A stretch of DNA of 64,000 bases from Stomoxys calcitrans (Eukaryota; Arthropoda; Insecta; Diptera; Muscidae). Position 1 is the stretch's first letter, and each line of letters starts with the position of its first letter. The position numbers and the translations under genes are program-made. Below the pieces are notes generated by a model. It was not told where the DNA came from, did no database searches, and saw only the letters and a list, made by a program, of their open reading frames with translations. This document shows, piece by piece, positions 33,598 to 45,420 of the stretch. Location: assembly GCF_963082655.1 (NCBI RefSeq), contig NC_081552.1, forward strand, positions 6,076,648 through 6,140,647. The letters are read 5' to 3'.

Positions 33598-35275
33598 TTT
33601 TATACCCTCCACCATAAGATGGGGGGTATACTAATTTCGTCATTCTGTTTGTAACTATTCGAAATATTCGTCTGAGACCCCATAAAGTATATATATTCTT
33701 GATCGTCGTCACATTTTATGTCGATCTAGCCATGTCCGTCCGTCTGTCCGTCCGTCCGTCCGTCCGTCCGTCCGTCCGTCCGTCCGTCCGTCCGTCCGTC
33801 TGTCTGTCGAAAGCACGCTAACTTCCGAAGGAGTAAAGCTAGCCGCTTGAAATTTTGCACAAATACTTCTTATTAGTGTAGGTCGGTTGGTATTGTAAAT
33901 GGGCCATATCGGTCCATGTTTTGATATAGCTGCCATATAAACCGATCTTGGGTCTTGACTTCTTGAGCCACTAGAGTGCGCAATTCTTATCCGATTGGAA
34001 TGAAATTTTGCACGACGTGTTTTGTCATGATATCCAACAACTGTGCCAAGTATGGTTCAAATCGGTTTATAACCTGATATAGCTGCCATATAAACCGATC
34101 TTGGATCTTGACTTCTTGAGCCTCTAGAGTGCGCAATTCTTATCCGATTTGGATGCATTTTTTCACGACGAGTTTTGTTATTATATCCAACAACTGTGAC
34201 AAGTATGGTTCAAATCGGTCCATAACCTGATATAGCTGCCATATAAACCGATCTTGGGTCTTGACTTCTTGAGCCTCTAGAGTGCGCAATTCTTATCCGA
34301 TTGAAATGAAATTTTGCACGACGTGTTTTGTTATTATATCCATCAACTGTGCCAAGTATGGTTCAAATCGGTCCTTAACCTGATATAGCTGCCATATAAA
34401 CCGATCTTGGGTCTTGACTTCTTGAGCCTCTAGAGGGCGCAATTCTTATCCGATTGGATTGGAATTTCGCACGACGTGTTTTGTTATGATACCCAATAAC
34501 TGTGCCAAGTATAGTTTAAATCGGTAAATAACCTGATATAGCTGCCATATAAACCGATCTTGGGTCTTGACTTCTTGAGCCTCTAGAGGGCACAATTCTT
34601 ATCCGATTTGAATGAATTTTTGCACGAAGTATTTTGTTATGATATCCAACAACTGTGCCGAGTATGGTTGAAATCGGTCCATAACCTGATATAGCTGTCA
34701 TATAAACAGATCTGGGGATTTGACTTCTTGAGCTTCTAGAGGGCGCAATTCCTATCCGATTTGGCTGAAATTTTGCATGACGTATTTTATTTTTACTTTC
34801 AACAACTGTGTCAAATAAGGTTCAAATCGGTTCATAACCTGATATAGCTGCCATATAAACCGATCTGGGTTTTTGACTTCTTGACCCCTAGAGGTAGCAA
34901 TTATTATCCGATATGCCTGAAATTTTGTACGATGGATCCTCTCATGACCATCAACATACGTGTTTATTATGGTCTGAATCGGTCTATAGCCCGATACAGA
35001 TCCCATATAAATCGTTCCCTCTATTTTACTTCGTGATCCCCAATGGGCGCAATTCTTATACGAATTGGCTGAAATTTTACACAGGTCTCCAACATATAAT
35101 TAAATTGTGGTCCGAACCGGACCATATCTTGATATCGTTTTAATAGCAGAGCAACTCTTTTCTTATACCCTTTTTTGCCTAAGAAGAGATTCCGGGAAAA
35201 GAACTCGACAAATGCGATCCATGGTGGAGGGTATATAAGATTCGGCCCGGCCGAACTTAGCACGCTTTTACTTGT
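33598..35275 (+). mobile_element. Mini-me-like element, longest copy, with 153-bp array
   Basis: TATACCCTCCACCATA begins it. A short (TA)n, the core and a 75-bp (GTCY)n tract follow. Eight internal units run to the inverted CATGGTGGAGGGTATA, the hairpin TTCGGCCCGGCCGAA and 'cttagcacgcttttacttg'. The marker 'gatct' in each unit lies at 33944, 34097, 34250, 34403, 34556, 34709 and 34862: six spacings of exactly 153 bp. It is very similar to 25864-27188 and 63486-64000, so it is probably young. Confidence 0.9.
33734..33808. repeat. (GTCY)n microsatellite inside a Mini-me core
   Basis: 75 bp of GTCC/GTCT repeats, the longest such tract among the copies in this window. Confidence 0.95.
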
Positions 35276-35279
35276 TTTT

Positions 35280-36225
35280 GTTTGATATATGGTGTGACTT
35301 TGATGTGGCAGCAACTTCATGTAGTTATTAACTTTTTGTTGCTGTTATTGCTGTCATTCACAACATATACTTAACACTTGGTGGCTACCACATAAATGGG
35401 GTGGTGGTGCCTCTGTTATGCCAACGAATGCATTTTCTATTTGTCTTTTGTCGACAGCTTGATTATCAAATATGCGGAAATTAGTAAATATTGGTCTGGC
35501 CGATTGAACATTACAATTTTGGAGGTTCAAAAGTATTAATCAACCGTAGGAAAGAGTTTTTTTATAAAGGGGGATGGATTCCCAATGGCATTTGAAAAAA
35601 AGCAATTGTTATTGGAGATTTGATTGACATCAATAGGAGTAATAGGTAATAAATGGTCGAATTCGTATTTGAATTTAAGATTTCAATGTATAGTTTCAAG
35701 CTTAAACACACTCTCATTCACCAGCAGAGTGATCTACTATATTAAACTGCCGTCGATTTCAGACGGGTTATCTAAAATTCTTTGTGGTTTTACATCGCAT
35801 ACACGTAAAATTTTAATGTGTCTTTTTCGAGCTTAAGGATACCATACCTTATTACAAATTCTTTGAAAATAATTTTCAATTTCAAAAGTCCATTTCAGTT
35901 CAATACTTCACTACTGTGTGTAGATGGCTGTGGCCCTGACATGAACCCAAGTGCTTCCACTTCAATACATTTGCTATATGCGATTCTTTATTGCTGACGG
36001 ACAATTTCCATGGAATTTATGGTTGTACTTACAATCAAGTCAAACGCCTTAATATTGACATGAGAAAACTTTTACATAATCTGTCAGTTTAAGTGATGTA
36101 AACTCATTCAGCCCAATTCTTCACTACTGAATATGTGTAGATTACTGTATAACTGACTTGAACATACTCTCTCACCAGTATAATGTTCTGCAACAATAAT
36201 TTTTCATTTCGGTTGAGTTGGTAAT
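35280..36225. other. Unassigned AT-rich sequence
   Basis: No gene. Weak internal repetition ('cttcactactg..tgtgtaga' at about 35909 and 36119) is the only structure seen. Confidence 0.4.
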
Positions 36226-36227
36226 GC

Positions 36228-36553
36228 AAATGCAAAGTTGCCCATGAATATTCCATAAGGAAAGAAAGTCAAACATCTCACATACCGCTTAGTGCTGTCC
36301 GATTCAAGTTTAAGCTCAATGATAAGGCCTCCTTTTTATAGCCGATTCCGAACGGCGTGCAGCAGTGCGACACCTTTTGTGGAGATGTTTTAACATGGCT
36401 GTCCAATCAGATAGTTCAGCACCTCACAAATGTTACCAGCACTAGGAGGGAATAACTAACGCTGAAAAGTTTTTTTATGATGTTCTCTCAAGGATTCGAA
36501 CCCATGCGTTCAGCGTCATAGGCGAACTGCTAACTTCTGCTCTATGGTGGCCT
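36228..36553 (-). mobile_element. tRNA-derived SINE, full-length type
   Basis: On the minus strand it starts GTAGGCCACCATAGAGCAGA, with the A-box-like TAGAGCAGAAG and the B box GGGTTCGAATCCTTG about 45 nt on. A body with 'cacctcacaaatgtt..cagc' and 'ccgaacggcgtg' in reverse follows, with a tail near 36228. Clear tRNA-like head plus unrelated body is the SINE layout. Confidence 0.8.
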
Positions 36554-37184
36554 ACTTAATACGCAATGCAAACACTAGGTAGGCAAAATCACGTCAATAC
36601 TATCTATTTATTTGTATATTTGAATAATTCAATTAATCGTTTATTTCAAAATTCAGTTTCAACGACTAATGATCAAGACTGAAAGATGTTGTCGATCAAA
36701 CGATTCGCCGATTAATCGATTTATGTGCTTAATGAAATAAAATGGAATATTTTTTGAGATTTTATCCTTCAAACATTTCACATAAGACTATTTGATTTGC
36801 AAATTGGGCAAATGGTTCCGGTTTATTTGGACATCCTCTTTGAACTAAAGCAAAGAATTCTCCCTCCAATCGAATGAAATTGTGCCCGAGTGGGGTCCAA
36901 ATGGTCGCAAAATGGACTCAAATGTCACAATTCACACTCTTATTTGCGCCCTTATATTTATGAAAAAGAAAAAAACAACCCACATCTCTAAACATTTTCG
37001 CTATTTTGCGGGGCTTTTGTGGAATTTAATGGCACTTGACATTATCCGTAAATAGTATAGTATATGTTAGGACCATTCAAAACGTTTTCTTCACAAATTC
37101 AATTTATAGAACAAGGTATTGCTCAAACTATGTCAGGGAGCAGAAATTTCCTTGTAAATAAATTATCTCTTAACATAAAGGAGA
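36554..37184. other. Unassigned AT-rich sequence
   Basis: No gene or repeat recognised. Confidence 0.4.
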
Positions 37185-37700
37185 CGCGTGATTGACTGAT
37201 GACTGACTGATCAATGCCCAGCCCAAACGGCAAAAGCTAGAATCATGAAATTTGGACGAATGTAGGTCTAGGTCATAGGCGCAAGATAAGGCGCGGATTG
37301 GTGATGTTCGTACGTTAAAGTACCAAAAGCTAACAAATTAGTACGAAATTGAATGTTTGTTCAGCGCGAACGGAAAGTGCTAATGTTCTCGGGCTCAAAT
37401 GAAAGAACGTCTCGAAAAAATGAGATGTGATAAAAATTATCCAAAATCGTACCGCAAATGGGAGAAATAGTACGTTAAGCGCCGCAGTTGAAACTATTTG
37501 GTACCTTGTTTTTAAATTGCTTTACGGATTATACTAAAGCTCTGAAATTTGGTACGTTGGTAAATCTAGAAAATATATTATAAATGACTAAATGATTTTT
37601 TCAAAATACGGCATCTTGGTATAAAAAATACAAAAATCTTATTAACTTCTGCAGAGAACGAAGACAGTGAAATTGAATAATTTGGAAACATTGCCACAGT
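37185..37700. repeat. Family D element
   Basis: It starts 'acgcgtgattgactgatgac' then 'gaaatttggacgaatgtagg'. It contains 'tctgaaatttggtacgttgg' and 'aaatgactaaatga' units like those at 24285-25440, and may show the missing left end of that family. Confidence 0.5.
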
Positions 37701-37734
37701 ATTGACTAAAATAATAAAAACAAATAAAAAGTTA

Positions 37735-38150
37735 TTTTAAAATTTTGATTTAACAAAAAATGTCATTAAAGTTTTGTCTTACAGAAAAGTTTTATTTACA
37801 TTTTGTCTTAAGCAAAAGATTCATTAATATTTTGAGTTTAAATCATAAATTTTGGTTTTAGAAAAAATCTCGTTGAAATGTTGTTTTAAGAAAAGTTGCT
37901 GTGAAATTCTGTTTTCAGAAAAATACCAATAAAATTTTGTCCTTCAACATTTCTTTGAAATTTTGTCTTAAAAAATGTCCATTGTGTTTAGATAATTTTT
38001 TTTAATAAAAAATTTTTCTTTAAAAAACTTTTCATTCTATAGAAAAATTGCCTTAAAATTTTGTTTAAAAAAACTTTATTGAAGTTTCGTTTGGAAAAAT
38101 TTAGTTTTGGAAATATTTTAGTAAAATCTTGTCTCTAAGGTCAAAAATTA
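37735..38150. repeat. AT-rich tandem repeat, unit about 40 bp
   Basis: Degenerate units of the form 'attttgtcttaagaaaaag' plus 'ttcattaaa' repeat about ten times. A weaker relative is at 47680-47800. Confidence 0.6.
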
Positions 38151-38160
38151 TTCTTTTTTA

Positions 38161-38350
38161 ATGAAAATCAATCGGCCTTCTAGATGGTGCGATTTAACGC
38201 CTTTAGACTATTTTTTGTGGGGCTATGTTGCAGACAAGCCTGCTTTAATTGACGCATTGGAAGACAACATTGAAGCATTTATTCGTGAGATACCGGCCGA
38301 AATGTTGGAAAGAATATACCATTTAAGGCGCAGTCACTGTCTTCAAACAT
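38161..38350 (+). pseudogene. Mariner-type transposase relic B, C-terminal part
   Basis: The + frame reads WCDLTPLDYFLWGYVADKPA, then LEDNIEAFIREIPAEMLERI. This is the third catalytic block and C-terminus of the same family as relic A. A gap removes the KAHVY segment and the end is truncated, so it is inactive. Confidence 0.75.
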
Positions 38351-38449
38351 GGACCGTACTATCGATTCAAATAAAGATTTCATTTATAAAGCCTTTATAT
38401 CCCTCTTATAAACTAATGCCCCGGTTTGAGCTCTTAAGTCTGTAGAAAC

Positions 38450-40015
38450 CCCAATTTTCGGCTTAAATTTGGTATAGGACGAATGTTTCTGATTTCTGAC
38501 ACCCACCCGAAATCCTTTCCAGATAGGTTACTAAATAGAATAGCCCCCATATAAAACGATATTCGAAATTGACTTCTTGGGCCCCAATGCCAATACTAAC
38601 ACGAAATTCCGGCCAGATAGGTCCATGTACCCTATATACCGATGCTGGATTTTTACTTGTTTAGGATTTATTTCAATAAATTTTATCACAATTTCATTAT
38701 AAAATCTAAAAATATCTCCACAATTAGTTTGATGCCATTTCACTCATCACTCATGGCAAACCTTCCCATCCCATCATTTGTCATTTATTTTGTTTCCACT
38801 CCATTTTGGGTTTTGTGTGTCAATATAACCTTACAATTTTATTATATATTTTTTTTTAATAAAAAAATTCAATGAATTTCGAAATAATTCAGTTAAATAA
38901 ACAGAAATCAAACAAATCATCATTGATAGCCAAGTTATGATTCGATTGAATTTTAATATGATCAATAAATATTTAGGTTGGATTGCAGCAAAATGTGCAT
39001 AGTGATGATTTGGAGTGTTGTCAGTTGTGGTTTTTATGGAAGATCGGTCCAATGCACAACAAATCGAAGCCAAGAAACACTTTCACCTGTTCATAGCAAG
39101 AGCGATGAACAAGTGTAGCATAAAACAAGAAAAACCAAACAAAAAACGAGATAGAGAACGACTGAGATGCACCTAACAATGAAGTGAATTCACTCCAACA
39201 GGAACAATAACTCGAAATTATGCTGTATTTTAACACCGATTGCAATATAACTATATATTATGTTCAAGGAGGTTGTAGAGACACTGATGATGCAAAAGTA
39301 TGTGCAGTAGAAACCGCATAACTGTAATACGACTTTGTGAAAAATTCAGCTTAAGTGGAACTATACAAAAAGAACCGATGTGAGTAGGTAAATTTGTTTC
39401 TATGATGTTTAAAATGAATACAGTTTGTTTCTACTTATTGGTCATATTAAACTGCTGCTGGTATCTATATACAAAACAGCATTTTACTTTTCGTTTAAAG
39501 ATTTTTTAAAGAAAATAAAGCTGGATTGGCCAGTCTTTGCTTTTGTCTTCCTTGTGCGGGCCTATATCAGAGCTCAATGTGCATGGCATTCGGGCACCAT
39601 TCGCATAACCAACAATGAGGCAAACAAAAACTTGGTCAACATTTGGCCAAAAGAGAGTTAAAAAAATTGGCCAACAATTGTTTTTGAATATTTTTGGCGG
39701 TTAGTTTATTGACCATAACAATATTGTCTGAGTTTTTTGTGTAAGCTTTCCAATATTTGTTTATGGACAATTTTTTTTAACCAACTGCCATAACTTGAAG
39801 AGAAGCTACGACTCATACATCATGTAGTTGGTTACTGTCACTTTTTTGTTTTTGGTTTTTGTCATCCACCATGTTCACTTGTGGATGTTGGGCTGGATGG
39901 ATAGCTGTTGTTGGTAATTTTTGTTTTGGCTCAAATTTATATGTTTGTACGTTTCGATGTGTCTTGGCTGCAAAAGTTTTTGGGGTAAGTTTGTTGGTGT
40001 TTTAAAGTGAAACTT
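38450..40015. other. Sequence upstream of gene 2
   Basis: At most weak traces of repeat units to about 38670. The rest looks single-copy and may include regulatory DNA of gene 2, but no element can be named. Confidence 0.35.
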
Positions 40016-40017
40016 GT

Positions 40018-40026
40018 AATCAGTTG
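40018..40026 (+). promoter_or_regulatory. Candidate initiator of gene 2
   Basis: ATCAGTTGC matches the fly initiator consensus TCAGTY with A at 40022, giving a 5' leader of about 145 nt before the start codon. No convincing TATA box; a downstream GGTGGT at +28 fits the DPE only partly. Confidence 0.25.
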
Positions 40027-40166
40027 CTTTAATACTGCGCTTAAAAACGGTGGTCCCTTGAGCGAAAGAAGCAAGATTGTCCGCTTGTTCGCCTCAAACT
40101 AGTTGCAAAGGAATTTTTATTTGTTTTACGGAACAGCATTGCAAATTATTTCAACAGCATTAAAAA

Positions 40167-40374
40167 ATGAAGTTAAGTTATGTGCTAAATCTTACACTCA
40201 TACCCACGTTGTATGTGTTGTTTGTTCTATTGGTGGAATTTGTGGAAAATGGAGTTGCTCAAAATTCTGAACCCTTGTTTGAAATTCCGGTGCAGCTAAT
40301 CGGGTTCCCGGTTATAGTTATGTCGGTGCGTTTATCACAATTCGCCAAAAAGTTGGCCTATTCATTAAACCCAA
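40167..40374 (+). CDS. Gene 2, first coding exon of a secreted cysteine-motif protein
   Basis: The start codon sits in AAAAAATGAAG, with A at -3 as usual in flies. The first 32 residues look like a signal peptide or signal anchor: MKLSYV, then a hydrophobic run LTLIPTLYVLFVLLVEF, with a possible cleavage near NGVA-QN. The mature part holds EPLFEIPVQLIGFPVIVMSV and ends AKKLAYSLNP. The exon ends CCAA|gtaagt, an excellent donor, one base into a codon. That phase fits the exon at 46384. The frame also runs on into the intron as a lysine-rich tail to 40492, which is not believed. A secreted or membrane location is inferred. The function is unknown. Confidence 0.65.
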
Positions 40375-40673
40375 GTAAGTGGTGTGAAGTACTTCATCTG
40401 ACTGACGATCGGAAGATAAATAAAAAGAAAAAAAAATGTGGAAAAACACGATTCGAAGAGAAAAACCAGTTGAAAAATGCAAATTGCCTTTGAGTCACTG
40501 AACGTTGTCATGATTGGTGAAGGTGACAGTAAAGAGTGCTAACGAGTTTGTTGTATTTTTTAAAATATAAAAAAATTTTAAGTGGAAATACTTTCTTTGG
40601 AATTCCGTTTACACAAAACAAAGCCTCAAACGCATATTTCGTGAATATCATACAAATGAAGCTGTAAAAAATA

Positions 40674-41402
40674 ACAAGTACAAGCGTGCTTAGTTCGGCC
40701 GGGCCGAAACTTGTATACCCTCCACCATGGATCGCATTTGTCAAGTTTTTTGCACGGTACATGTTTAAAGGCAAACAAAAAATAATGGATAAGAATAGTT
40801 AACCGAGCCATACTGGGCTTGGATATTAAAGATGATAATAGATCTCATTGTGTAAAAGCTATATCAGGATATGGACGGATTCAGACCATATTTGGTACAT
40901 CTATTAAATACCTAGTAGACGTCATATCACATAATTTCAGCCAAATCCGATAAGAATTGTGCCCTCTGAAGTCTCAAGAAATCATATCGGGAGGTCGGTT
41001 TATATGCGAGCTATTGTAATTTTAATGACATTTTTTTAAAAAATTTTAATGATATTTTTCTAGAGACAAAATTTCAGCGTAATGTTCTCTTATGACAAAA
41101 TTTCAGCATGGTCCTCTTCGCCCTGAAGGAGCTATATCTAAATATCGACCGATATGACCCTTTTACACTCCCAACCGACCTACACTGATAAGAAGTATTT
41201 GTGCAAAATTTCAACTCCTAGCTTTACTCCTTCGAAAGTTAGCGTGCTTTCCACAGACAGACGGCATGCCTAGATCGACTTTAAATCAAAACGATCAAGA
41301 ATATAATATATACTTTATGGTATCTAAGATCAATATTTCGAGGTATTACAAACGGAATAGTGAAGTAAGCATACCCCCATTCTATAGTGGAGAGCATAAA
41401 AA
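40674..41402 (-). mobile_element. Mini-me-like element in the gene 2 intron
   Basis: ACAAGTACAAGCGTGC, hairpin TTCGGCCGGGCCGAA and TATACCCTCCACCATGG at the left; 'cagacagacggcatg', core, short (TA)n and 'cccccattctatagtggaga' at the right. Two inner units, one eroded. Confidence 0.85.
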
Positions 41403-41655
41403 TTCAAGCATTTGAGTCAATTGTTCCAGTTGTTGCCAAAAATTCTCCTTAATCTTAAAGAAGATACAATGAGTCAACACTGAAAATTGGGTTATTCTAA
41501 AACATTTCCTTATTGTTAATATTAACAATGACGAAAATATTTTTTCAGGTGTCTTCAATGTTTTCTTTGATGATGTAAAAGGTTCAGCAATATAGTTTTT
41601 GGCTACCGGGATGCAAAAGTCAACTTAAATGTACATCAAGCCAAATCCCAGATAT

Positions 41656-41848
41656 ACACACAAAACAAATTTTGCCCAAGAACATTCCACTAAGGAACAG
41701 GAGCAAACTTCTCACATATCAATGTCAAATTTATGTATAAGCTAATTGTAAGGGACCTCTTTTTTATAGCCGAGCCCGAACGGCGTGCCGGAGTGCGACA
41801 CCTCACAATAGGCGGACATGCTAACCTCTGAGCTACGGTGGCCTCCCA
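41656..41848 (-). mobile_element. tRNA-derived SINE with deleted head and 13-bp target duplication
   Basis: The minus-strand head GGAGGCCACCGTAGCTCAGA keeps the A box, but the B-box segment is deleted. The body and tail match 49284-49602. Flanks AAATCCCAGATAT (41643-41655) and AAATCTCAGATAT (41849-41861) are a target duplication with one mismatch. Confidence 0.75.
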
Positions 41849-41861
41849 AAATCTCAGATAT

Positions 41862-42692
41862 GAAATCAGAAAAATTTGTCACCATTGGCTTTCCCTTCAA
41901 TAATGTTTGATATTTTTTCGAGTATTTCAGTGTTGTAAACTCTTTCCCATTAATGTGAGGGAAGTCTTCTCCCTTTTTTTAAGGGGATGTCTTAATGTTT
42001 GAAGATGACCATTTATCCTTTCAAAGGAATATTTTAATTTCCGCTTAAGGTACAAGGCAAACAGACCATGTGTATAGCACACATTTAGCAAGTGGAACAG
42101 GGTTAGTTTGGACGAGAAGGGTAAACATATTTTGGTTAAGTTATCTGATGATTGGTATCACAATCATTCTCTGACTGGCAAGGTCTTTGATGATCTGTCA
42201 TAATCATCTTCTAGTTCTTATCAATGGATACTATAAAACTGCGCTGAAGGTTTAACGTAAGCAAATCATGAGTTTCGTGAAGGATTCGAGGAACCAGTTT
42301 TGTGTGGAAGTGGCTTGTAATGGTTGCCCCAAGGGTCTTGGGTCAGGAACGCAGTGAAAATGCAAAATACATGAGTGTTATGCTGAAAGGAAGTTGAACT
42401 TCAAATCCAACATTTTGGAAAGGGCAAGAAAGACAACTCTTGCCCTATAACCACGTTTCATGCGCTGGGTATATACTGCAGTTGTCTGACCTATAATGCT
42501 ATATGGTTTTGTGGTCTGGTGGACTGCGCAACGTGTGACTTTTTAAATTTTTTCATGACAAAAATCCATAACTTTGGTTCTAGATTTATTTTTCAAGTAG
42601 TAAAGTGTTCTTTTGAGGTACAGTGGGACAAAATAGCATAGTGGGACCATTAAAAATAAAAAAAGTACTTAAATTTGACACCTTTTCATATT
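41862..42692. other. Unassigned intronic sequence
   Basis: No feature recognised. Confidence 0.4.
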
Positions 42693-42789
42693 TTGTTGTT
42701 GTTGCCACATTTGCATATTGAGGCGGCGATCTTCTCCAAGCTCTTATAGGCGAGCAAGCTCGTGCTCCAGCATGACAGCCAACGGTTAT
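42693..42789 (-). mobile_element. CAA-tailed SINE-like retroelement, 3' fragment
   Basis: The tail end GGCAACAACAACAAA on the minus strand plus 'gcgatctt.tccaagctcttat' and 'gcgagcaagctcg' match the 3' 100 bp of 7175-7578. Confidence 0.6.
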
Positions 42790-43345
42790 GTTCGTCCGTC
42801 TGTAGAAATCACGATAACGGTCGAACGCGTTAAGTTAGCCGCTTGAAATTTTGCACAGATACTTAATATTGGTGTAGGTCATTGGGATTGCAATTGGGCC
42901 ATATCAGTTCAGATTTAAATAAAGCTCTCATATAAACCGATCTCCCGATTTGACTTATTGAGCCCCTTACAATCATCAATTTTTACCCGATTTGGCTGAA
43001 ATTGAGCATGTAGTGTTTTTTATGACTTTCAACAACTGTGCCAAGTACTGTCTAAATCGGTCTTTAACCTGATATAGCTCTCGTCTAAACCGATCTTCCG
43101 ATTTGATTTCTTGAGCCCCTGGAATCCGGAGTTTTTGTCCGATTTGGCTGAAATTTTGCACATAGAATTTCTAACAACTGTGATTAGTACGGTCTTATTC
43201 AGTCTATAACCTGATATAGCTCCCATATAAACGGATCTTCCGAGTTGACTTCCTGAGCCCTTACAAGCCGCAATTTTTGTCTGATTTGGCTGAAATTTTG
43301 CATGTGGTGTTGCGTTATGACTTCCAATAATCACGACAATATGGG
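42790..43345 (+). mobile_element. Mini-me-like element, both ends truncated
   Basis: It starts at TTCGTCCGTCTGTAG in the (GTCY)n region and carries three to four internal units, then passes directly into family C units. Confidence 0.75.
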
Positions 43346-44210
43346 CCTCAAATGAAAGTATTTAGGATAAGAAAACGTATCTGATATCCAATTGTCGGAC
43401 CAAGTGCTAGGGGGACCACCCCAACCCCCAAAACACCCCTAAATCGGACATATTTACCGACCATGGGACTCAAATGAAAGGTATTTGCGTGTAGAATACG
43501 AATCTGATATTCAAATGTGGCACCACGTTTCTGCGGGTCCACCCCTTCCCTAAAACACCCCCCAAACAGGACTTATTTGCTGACCATGGGAATATGGGGC
43601 TTAAATAAAAGGTATTTGTGTGTAGAATTTGAATCTGATATCCAAACATGGGACCAAGTGTTTGGGGTCCGCCTCTCTCAAAAAACATCCCCCAAAGGGG
43701 ACAAATTTACGACCACAGCAATATGGGGCTCAAATGAAAGGACTTTGAGATTAAAGCACGAATCTGATATCAGTATTCGGGAAAAGTGTCTATGGGGCCA
43801 ACCCACCCTCACAACACCACCCAAATAGTAAGTATTTTCTGACTATTGCAATATGAGGCTCAAACAAAAGTGGTTTTAAAGTGAAACACGAATCCGATAT
43901 ACATTTTCAAGGCCAACTCACTGATTGGCCGCTCATTCCCCAAAACACCCCCAAGCCGGTCATGTTTCCCGACTATGGAAATATGGGGCTCAAATTAAAG
44001 GTTTGTGAGAGAAGACCACGTATCTGATATCATCATAAGGGGCCAACTGTCTAGCGGACGTTCCACCACCATAACAACCCCCAAATAGGACGTATTTTCT
44101 CTCCAAGACAATTTGGGTCTTAAAGAGAGTGGAACTAAATATTCATAGTTTTTAGGGCCAATACCCCAAACCGGACACATTTGCTGACTTTTGCAATAAG
44201 GAGTTTAAAT
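43346..44210 (-). repeat. Family C array
   Basis: About six units of roughly 130 bp in reverse orientation: 'atggggctcaaatgaaaggt', 'cgaatctgatatcca', 'ccccaaaacacccc' and 'ggacatatttaccgacca' recur in order. Confidence 0.7.
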
Positions 44211-44216
44211 GAGATT

Positions 44217-44862
44217 AGACAAGTAAAAGCACCTGTGTAAAATGTCAGCCAATTCGAATAAGAATTGCGCCCTTTGGGGGCTCAAGAAGTAAAATAGAGA
44301 GATCGATTTATTTAGCAGCTGTATCGGGCTATAGACCTATTAAGACCATAATAAGCACGTATATTGATGCTCATGAGAGAATCCTTCGTACAAAATTTCA
44401 GGCAAATCGGATAATAATTGCGACCTCTAGAGGCTCAAGAAGTCAAGATCCAAGATCAGTTTATATGGCAGCTATATCAGGTTATGAACCGATTTGAACC
44501 TTATTTGACACAATTGTTGAAAGTAAGAATAAAATACGTCTTGCACTGTTTATATGACAGCTATATCAGGTTATGGACCAATTTGAACCATTCTTGGCAC
44601 AATTGTTGATTATCACAACAAAATACTACGTGCAAAATTTCATTCCAATCGGATAAGAATTGCGCACTTTAGAGGCTCAAAAATCAAGACCCAAGATCGG
44701 TTTATATGGCAGCTATATCAAAACATGGACCGATATGGCCCATTTACAATACCAACCGACCTACACTAATAAAAAGTATTTGTGCAAAATTTCATGCGCC
44801 TAGCTGTACTCATGCGAAAGTTAGCTTGCAATCAGAATGACGAAATTAGTATACCCCCCATG
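44217..44862 (-). mobile_element. Mini-me-like element, internally deleted
   Basis: It starts ACAAGTAAAAGCACC but lacks the hairpin. Internal units follow and 'acgaaattagtatacccccc' ends it; the microsatellite core is deleted. Confidence 0.7.
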
Positions 44863-44869
44863 ATATATA

Positions 44870-45420
44870 GATATATGAGAATAGAGTACGTTGCTGATAT
44901 ATTATCCAGGCTTAGTATTTGAGGGACCACCCCAATCCCCAAAACACCTCTAAATCGGGCATATTTACCGACCATGTTGATGTGGAGCTTAAATGAAAGG
45001 TATTGGGGGATAGAGCAAGAATTGATACCCATTTTCGGGACCAATTTTTTGGAGGTCTACCCCTTTCTCAAAATACCCCACAAACAGCAATTTTTTAGTG
45101 ACCATCTCAATGCGGCTCAAACAAAGGTATTTGGGAGAAGAATACGAATTTGATATCCAAATGTAGGGCCATGTATTAAGGGCATCACCCCTTTCCCAAA
45201 ACACCCCCAAAGGGAAAAATTTTTTCGACCATACCAAAATGTGGCGCAAGTGAAAGGTATTTGAGATTAAAAAACGAATTTTATAATCTATTTTGGGGCC
45301 ATGTGTTTGGGACACGTCTCATCCTGTAAAGTCCTCTTAACCCAATGGCAATATGGGGTTTAAATAAATGGTATTTGATATAAAGTCCCATTTTATATGG
45401 AAGTGTCAAAAGATTTTGGA
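44870..45420 (-). repeat. Family C array
   Basis: Four units like those at 43346-44210, more eroded. Confidence 0.65.

Noticed and set aside
33598..35275. CRISPR-like array because of the regular spacing
   Set aside because: The whole 153-bp unit repeats, with no distinct spacers, inside a fly mobile element.
36485..36552. tRNA gene on the minus strand
   Set aside because: The tRNA-like head lacks a proper acceptor stem and continues into a SINE body shared with other copies.
40375..40492. Continuation of the gene 2 first exon into a lysine-rich tail
   Set aside because: It runs through an excellent splice donor and has low complexity.
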